Of a stretch of 43,183 nucleotides of DNA, positions 38,207 to 43,183 are shown piece by piece (the first letter of the stretch is position 1; the number at the start of each line of letters is the position of its first letter). Source of the DNA: CAZPRY01 sp964589175. Its GTDB lineage: Bacteria > Fidelibacterota > UBA2242. The notes beneath the pieces are model-generated. The model was not told the DNA's origin. It saw only the letters and a program-made list of their open reading frames with translations, and did no database searches. The position numbers and the translations under genes are program-made. The stretch covers positions 1 to 43,183 of the forward strand of contig CAZPRY010000034.1 in assembly GCA_964589175.1 (NCBI GenBank), in the 5' to 3' direction.

Positions 38207-40021
38207 TCATCGATGGATTTTATAGTTCGCAGTACGAATCAACTCATCTTCGCTCCATGTGTTCGGCTGCCAGGCGCGGACATAGATCAGCGGGTCGACT
38301 TCGGTAAAGTCAATCAGCAGAAACAGGTAACCCTCATCAGAATAACTCGTCGAAAAGTAATTCTGGCGCATCTCTACGCCGTAGATATTGGGATCGTTGT
38401 TCTTGCGGATGATGTCGAATGACCCAAAGTCCAGCAGGATATCTTTCTGCGCATTGAATATCTGGCGCTGGCGGCTGATGAAATCCGTCTTCTTGAGTCG
38501 CAGGTACTCATAGTCGGGTTGTTTGTCCGTGCGGTCGTATCCGATCATGTCGGGTGGCAGTAATTTTCTCTCCAGTTTGCGGCCTATGATAATGATCGCA
38601 TCTTCGGCGAACATCAGGTCGACCGTTCCGATGTCGCGGGTCATGTAGGCGGTGCGGTATTTCTCCAGGAACTTGACGATCTCCTGCCGGTTGCCCCAGT
38701 CTTCACCGAACTCCGCTTCTTCCACGAACTTGTTATAAAGATAATCCGTAATACAGGCATTCAGATCGCAGAGTTTACCGTCTTTATTGAAATCCAGCAC
38801 CAGGTATTCCGTCGTCTGCCGGTAGATGCTGGGATAGTCGTGCAGCATCCGAATCTTACGTAGTTCCCAACCGTTGCGGGTTTTATTTAGTTTTGCCGAA
38901 ACATTCTTATCCAGTGGTCGGCCGTTGTTGTACTTGAGGTAATCGCAGAGTTTACGCTGCAAAAAAGCGTCATCGCTATATTCCAGCCTGATTCTGGAAT
39001 CACCCCCAGTGTCCAGGATATTCAGCAGTTTCTTTGTTTCCAGGATGATCGTCTCCGCCGGTGTTTGTTGGTCATCGTATTCCAATTTGATATTGGAAAT
39101 AGTAGATTCTTCGGTTTGAAGCACCGTCCGGGAAACGGTTTCGGGCTTTTCCAGTTTGACGGTTTTTTGGCTTTGATACTCCGGCTTGAGTACCAGTTCC
39201 CAAAGGTTAGCAACCACGTTATATTCATTACGGCATTCGTAATAGGCGTACTTGATATTCAGTTTGAGTTCGTTGAATCCGACACTGGCGCCATAGAGTT
39301 TGAACGCTGCCAGCCCGTCTCTGGCCTGCACAGCAATCTGGTTCGTTCCGTCCCAGAACATAAAATCCAGCAGGCTTACCGGTTTATTGTCATATCGAAC
39401 AGTCAATGTGACTTCGCGTTCCTTTTCGGAGATCATGCGATCGTCCTGGAATCCGAACTCGATCTTACGGATGACCTCGTTGATCCGGTGCGGAATCTCA
39501 GTTGTAAAGTTCGTACCGCCGCAGATGACGTTCTGGTCAGGCAGCGAGTTCAGCAGCAGACCGGCAAAATAGTAGAGTTTCAGGGCATAGGCTGTGTTCT
39601 GCTCCTGCAGGCTCTTATCGGCCTTGCGCACCATCTCTGCGATCAACTGCTTGCGCTCCTCGAAAATCTTGTTGACCTCGGACTTGAGCAGGTAGCAGAA
39701 GACCTCAATCTGGCCGTTGTCTCTCGGATTTTTCACTTCCTGGACGTTGCGCAGAGTGGCAGCGCTGTGCGTCTTCAGAATCTTCTCGGTGCATTCGCTG
39801 ACGTTGCGGTCCTTTTCTATAATTTTATCCCTAAACGAACTCTCTACCTTAACTGAGATCTGCTTGGTCAATTCAGCCAAAGCATGATCGCAGGCCTCGT
39901 TGACGTCAAAGGCCGTCCCGCTACCGTAATAGTAATTCCCCGAGCCGACAATCTCGCTCTTGTTGTGCTGCTGGGCAAAGGCCAGTGAACCAATTAGAAA
40001 TAGTAATGCTAGTTTTTGCAT
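38207..40021 (-). CDS. Exported LPP20-like protein with C-terminal NTF2-like region
   Basis: The protein has 604 residues from the ATG at 40021, which begins a clean signal peptide (MQKLALLFLIGSLAFA-QQ) with GAGAG upstream. An in-frame GTG at 40033 adds four residues and seems less likely. Residues about 20-140 resemble the LPP20 lipoprotein-like fold (GSGTAFDVNEACDHALAELTKQISVKVESSF). A helical stretch (ERKQLIAEMVRKADKSLQEQNTAYALKLYYFAGLLL) and a beta-rich region follow. About residues 460-600 (KFLEKYRTAYMTRDIGTVDLMFAEDAIIIIG) read like an NTF2/SnoaL-type fold. I know of no defined function for this architecture. It lies between the PEGA and PEGA-SUMF1-FISUMP genes on the same strand. Confidence 0.65.
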   Translation of the reverse strand: MQKLALLFLIGSLAFAQQHNKSEIVGSGNYYYGSGTAFDVNEACDHALAELTKQISVKVESSFRDKIIEKDRNVSECTEKILKTHSAATLRNVQEVKNPRDNGQIEVFCYLLKSEVNKIFEERKQLIAEMVRKADKSLQEQNTAYALKLYYFAGLLLNSLPDQNVICGGTNFTTEIPHRINEVIRKIEFGFQDDRMISEKEREVTLTVRYDNKPVSLLDFMFWDGTNQIAVQARDGLAAFKLYGASVGFNELKLNIKYAYYECRNEYNVVANLWELVLKPEYQSQKTVKLEKPETVSRTVLQTEESTISNIKLEYDDQQTPAETIILETKKLLNILDTGGDSRIRLEYSDDAFLQRKLCDYLKYNNGRPLDKNVSAKLNKTRNGWELRKIRMLHDYPSIYRQTTEYLVLDFNKDGKLCDLNACITDYLYNKFVEEAEFGEDWGNRQEIVKFLEKYRTAYMTRDIGTVDLMFAEDAIIIIGRKLERKLLPPDMIGYDRTDKQPDYEYLRLKKTDFISRQRQIFNAQKDILLDFGSFDIIRKNNDPNIYGVEMRQNYFSTSYSDEGYLFLLIDFTEVDPLIYVRAWQPNTWSEDELIRTANYKIHR

Positions 40022-40094
40022 AATGACTCTCACTTGTTATGCAACCAAATCCGACGGGGCTCCGCCCAATACCCCAATAAAATAGTCAAATAGT

Positions 40095-43000
40095 CTAATC
40101 CCTTACCAAACGTACCGAGAACCCGCCTTGCATACCGTAGCTGCCCCGGGTGACATCCGAACTATTGGAGCCCAAGTCCCGGTACCATGCGTAGCCACTA
40201 CTGTCCTCCGTCGACGACCAGAAGGGGGCGGCTATACCCATAGAGTAGAAGAACCCATTGGTGAGGCGGTAGCCCCCAGGCAACGCGGCAAAGCCGTAAT
40301 CATCTGATCCGTTGCTTCCGTAATTCCAGCCGCTTGTAGATTTCAGTTTGCCGCCCGCTACGCTTTCGCCTCCGAGATAAGTTGTTAAAGTTGTCCACTC
40401 GGCATCTGTTGGCACATGCCAGCCTGCGGGTGCTATATTGCGACTGTCGGTTACTGCGTAACAGTTGTACAGCCTGCCGTAAGTCGTTGCGTTGCTTTCG
40501 TCATGATTATAAATACAATAAGCACCCGTGGTGAGACTACTCCACGCCGAATCATCCGTAACATTGGGTATTGCATTACCATTACGATAGTGAGTTACCT
40601 TCAGGTTCTCCGTCATCCACCATTGATTACCAATTTTTACTGTTTGATAAGTGTTGCTGTCTATATCCGTCACAGTTCCGGTCTTAAAACCGGAATCTAA
40701 GGCAGTCCTCGATCCCGACCCTTCACCGATCCTGAGGACACGAAAACCGAGTCCGTTGTCCCTGTAGGTCGGATCGGAGTTACTGCGACCTGCTGCACGA
40801 CAACCATAACTATAGTAGTTCCAACTACCGCCCCGCAAAACACGGGACTTACCGGTTGCCGGTCCTGTGGGATCGCACAGGCTTGACGATGAATAATTGT
40901 GATACCAGTCCCAACACCACTCCCAAACATTGCCGGACATATCATAGAGGCCCAGATCATTAGGTCGTTTGTAACCAACGGGATGAGTTTTATTTTCAGA
41001 ATTTTCATCATACCAAGCATAAGATCCTAGATCGTACTCATTGTTAGTCCCGCTTAATTTACGGTCATCCCGGCCGCCGCTTCGAGCTGCGTATTCCCAC
41101 TCTGCCTCTGTAGGCAGGCGATAACCGTTGGCGCTAAAATTACATATGACACTGGTCCCGTTGATCGTATAGCACGGGATCAGACCTTCACTTTCGCCCA
41201 ACTTATTACAGAAATCGATTGCGTCATACCATGTTACACTCTCAACCGGTAGGTCTTCGCCTTCAAAATAGGATGGATTACTCCCCATCACCTGCTGATA
41301 TAATCGTTGCGTTACTTCATATATGCCAAGGTAAAAATCCTTAAGCGGTGGGTTGGATATAATTCCGTTGATGAGCTCTTCGATAGGTATTTGAGTATAA
41401 TCTGGTACTTTAAGTGTAACCCGGTGTATCGGCTTTTCATCACCGTCACCATCACCCCAGATATCGCCCATCGTGAAGGTGCCGCCCTTGACGAAGACCA
41501 TATCAATGCTGCTCTTTTCATGTCCAGTATTGTCAGATATTCTTCTGGAATTAAATACATATTCTTCAGCTGCATTTATGTTCTCAAAATCGCCAAGATC
41601 TTCTATTAATTTGCCATCGAAGTTTAATATATAGTATTCCCCCTTTCTTCCATAACCATCAATTATTTTACTTCTCCATACTAAAATGTTATCTTTATAA
41701 GGATGCAATTTAAGCATTCTAAATTCGTCAGCGTGAGTTATTTCAGTCTGTTCGTTAGTTGTTAAGTCGTATCTAATTAGCACATCAGAAACCGCCCACT
41801 TTTGCGTCAAAAAGAACAGATACTGTTTGTTATTCGAAATTGATAAATTGCCTACGCGATATAATGGCGAAGAATTTTTCCAAACCCGATCTTTATAACG
41901 TACTGAATCAATTAAAACCTCCTCTTTCAGGGTGGATAGATTAACTCTTAGAACTTTAAGCTGCGTCATACGTTCATATTCATCTTTTCCTAATATCCGT
42001 GTGTCTCGAACAAAAAATATATCAATATCACTTAAAATTGGACCAAAATCTCTTTTAAGAAATGTAATTGGGATTGTCTTACCATCCGATGTGCTTACAT
42101 AGATATTGCTATCTATTTCGATACAATTAGTATAAGATATATTAAAACTGGACTCATATCGTTTTTCCATATTAACATTTAGCGATTCCGTTTTATTTTC
42201 CTCAATGCTGACCGTTTTACTCTGGTCTCCATAGCCCACGGCGCTGAATTCCAGTGTATATTGTCCCACCGGAATATCCTTTTTGTATTTCGAGCCGCTC
42301 CAGGTATCGATTTGTTGGTTGCCCTGCTTCATTAAAACTTTGGTTTCCATGGGCTCCACGACCAATTGCAGTTTGCCGGTCATCTGTTGCAGTGAAAAGG
42401 TCTGCGATTGGTCCTGTCCCTTTTCCACGGTTACCGTCCGGCTGTCGCCGTACCAGCCGTCTTTCTTGACCTCGATGCGGTACTTCCCCGGCGCGACTTC
42501 GAGGGCTTTCGTGGTTTTCTGCTCGCCGTTAACCCATATTCCTGCGTCCGCCGGTGTGGTACTGATTGTCAGTATAGCCGTAGTTTTCACCAAACTGAAA
42601 GCCCAGGTGTTTTTACCGGTTTCGGAGACGGTGATTGTTTGGTCGATGGTTTCGTATTTGCTTTTACTGATTCGCAGGCTGTATTCTCCCGGGAACTTGA
42701 ACAACTGCTTGTTGGTCTGGCCTTCATCCACATCATCTATAAAGATCGTAGCGCCGGTAGGGCTGCTGGTAATCGTCATCATCACCGGCTCCACTACTTC
42801 GAGGGTGTATTCAAAAAGTGTGGAAGTTTCGGATACATCAATCTGTTTGGTTATTGGTCGGTGCCCATCCAGAGTTAACCGTAACGTGTGCTTGCCGGAT
42901 GCAACCTGGAAGTTCCTGCCGTTTCCCATAGGCTGACCATCAATAAAAACAGTGGAGCCTTCGGGATTTGTTAAGATATTAATTGGTATCTCCGCCAGTT

Positions 43001-43183
43001 TCTTCTCTCCAGTGATCGTGATTTTCCAGACCTCTTTCTCTTTGGGGGTAATACCCACTTCGGAGAAAATAATCTTCAGCGGTACATAGCCGGTACAAAA
43101 AATTTCCAGAACCCGCTCATCCGGTTGTACAAACACCATATCCATGCCCGGTTTCTTATCGACACCGACAACCCCGTTATAGG
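40095..43183 (-). CDS. PEGA - SUMF1 - FISUMP multidomain protein, 5' end beyond window
   Basis: At least 1028 residues are in the window; the frame stays open through 43183, so the start and signal peptide lie outside. Regions numbered from the internal Met at 43145: shared N-terminal module (1-50), about four PEGA repeats (55-330), a region without a recognised domain, possibly propeller-like (330-545), a SUMF1/FGE-sulfatase domain (about 550-825; IDMVFVKGGTFTMGD, LPTEAEWEYAARSGG, GLYDMSGNVWEWCWD, RVLRGGSWNYYSYGCRAAGR), and a FISUMP domain (about 830-1016). The SUMF1 site lacks the first of the two Cys used by aerobic formylglycine-generating enzymes. It is more likely a binding or structural domain. 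Paralogous ends tie it to both neighbouring genes. Confidence 0.87.
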   Translation of the reverse strand, partial: YNGVVGVDKKPGMDMVFVQPDERVLEIFCTGYVPLKIIFSEVGITPKEKEVWKITITGEKKLAEIPINILTNPEGSTVFIDGQPMGNGRNFQVASGKHTLRLTLDGHRPITKQIDVSETSTLFEYTLEVVEPVMMTITSSPTGATIFIDDVDEGQTNKQLFKFPGEYSLRISKSKYETIDQTITVSETGKNTWAFSLVKTTAILTISTTPADAGIWVNGEQKTTKALEVAPGKYRIEVKKDGWYGDSRTVTVEKGQDQSQTFSLQQMTGKLQLVVEPMETKVLMKQGNQQIDTWSGSKYKKDIPVGQYTLEFSAVGYGDQSKTVSIEENKTESLNVNMEKRYESSFNISYTNCIEIDSNIYVSTSDGKTIPITFLKRDFGPILSDIDIFFVRDTRILGKDEYERMTQLKVLRVNLSTLKEEVLIDSVRYKDRVWKNSSPLYRVGNLSISNNKQYLFFLTQKWAVSDVLIRYDLTTNEQTEITHADEFRMLKLHPYKDNILVWRSKIIDGYGRKGEYYILNFDGKLIEDLGDFENINAAEEYVFNSRRISDNTGHEKSSIDMVFVKGGTFTMGDIWGDGDGDEKPIHRVTLKVPDYTQIPIEELINGIISNPPLKDFYLGIYEVTQRLYQQVMGSNPSYFEGEDLPVESVTWYDAIDFCNKLGESEGLIPCYTINGTSVICNFSANGYRLPTEAEWEYAARSGGRDDRKLSGTNNEYDLGSYAWYDENSENKTHPVGYKRPNDLGLYDMSGNVWEWCWDWYHNYSSSSLCDPTGPATGKSRVLRGGSWNYYSYGCRAAGRSNSDPTYRDNGLGFRVLRIGEGSGSRTALDSGFKTGTVTDIDSNTYQTVKIGNQWWMTENLKVTHYRNGNAIPNVTDDSAWSSLTTGAYCIYNHDESNATTYGRLYNCYAVTDSRNIAPAGWHVPTDAEWTTLTTYLGGESVAGGKLKSTSGWNYGSNGSDDYGFAALPGGYRLTNGFFYSMGIAAPFWSSTEDSSGYAWYRDLGSNSSDVTRGSYGMQGGFSVRLVRD

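Noticed and set aside
39065..39856. 263-codon open frame on the + strand inside the LPP20-like gene
   Set aside because: It is an antisense shadow of a gene with a clear signal peptide and domains; no ribosome-binding site and no recognisable domain.
33838..43183. Possible diversity-generating retroelement with FISUMP/SUMF1 as variable protein
   Set aside because: The fold would fit, but no reverse transcriptase is in the window and the two FISUMP ends do not show an adenine-restricted template pattern. Only genes outside the window could revive this.

Overview
The window reads as a piece of a draft or metagenome-assembled genome: it contains one 100-base run of N at 27010-27109. The bacterium appears diderm (Gram-negative). 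It has a complete RND/MFP/TolC efflux set, lipoproteins with lipobox cysteines, and large exported proteins built from PEGA, FISUMP and SUMF1 domains. That mix, with moderate base composition and a nickel superoxide dismutase, suggests an uncultured member of the FCB side of the tree (Calditrichota, Marinimicrobia or KSB1-like). This is inference, since no marker such as 16S rRNA is present.

Bases 1-15300 are mostly housekeeping. They hold a broken GNAT acetyltransferase at the edge, tRNA-Ser(GGA) with a GIY-YIG remnant behind it, a metallophosphoesterase/PQQ-propeller fusion, cutA, rmuC-mntP-DUF402, serA and leuS. A reverse-strand stretch follows with an MBL-fold hydrolase, an Mth938-like protein, a hypothetical and a serine beta-lactamase-like hydrolase. 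After that come tRNA-Arg(ACG), tRNA-Pro(CGG), a glycosyltransferase/membrane-protein pair, tRNA-Gly(GCC) and a DUF2809 protein.

Bases 15300-26620 are on the reverse strand. They hold an exported papain-like peptidase, a small Cys-rich protein, a tetR-tolC-MFP-RND efflux operon with a TetR operator at its head, and a 1057-residue multi-PAS hybrid histidine kinase.

Bases 26620-32577 hold a tandem tRNA-Ser(CGA)/GIY-YIG array that was probably the cause of the assembly gap. They also hold tadA, an AGCS amino-acid symporter with an unusual insertion, suhB, an exported Ni-superoxide dismutase (sodN) and nagA.

Bases 32577-43183 are accessory. A REP-associated (RAYT, Y1) transposase sits among three palindrome arrays of almost equal length (about 345 bases each). 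Next to them is a reverse-strand cluster of exported proteins: FN3-FISUMP lipoprotein, PEGA protein, LPP20-like protein and a PEGA-SUMF1-FISUMP protein that runs off the window.

The two strongest candidates for an under-described system are both small mobile or repetitive systems. The first is the GIY-YIG unit that sits on the 3' end of tRNA-Ser genes and carries a copy of that 3' end with a double mini-hairpin in the T-loop. The second is the three-family palindrome array around the RAYT gene. The PEGA/SUMF1/FISUMP/LPP20 cluster is a third candidate, as an uncharacterised envelope system.
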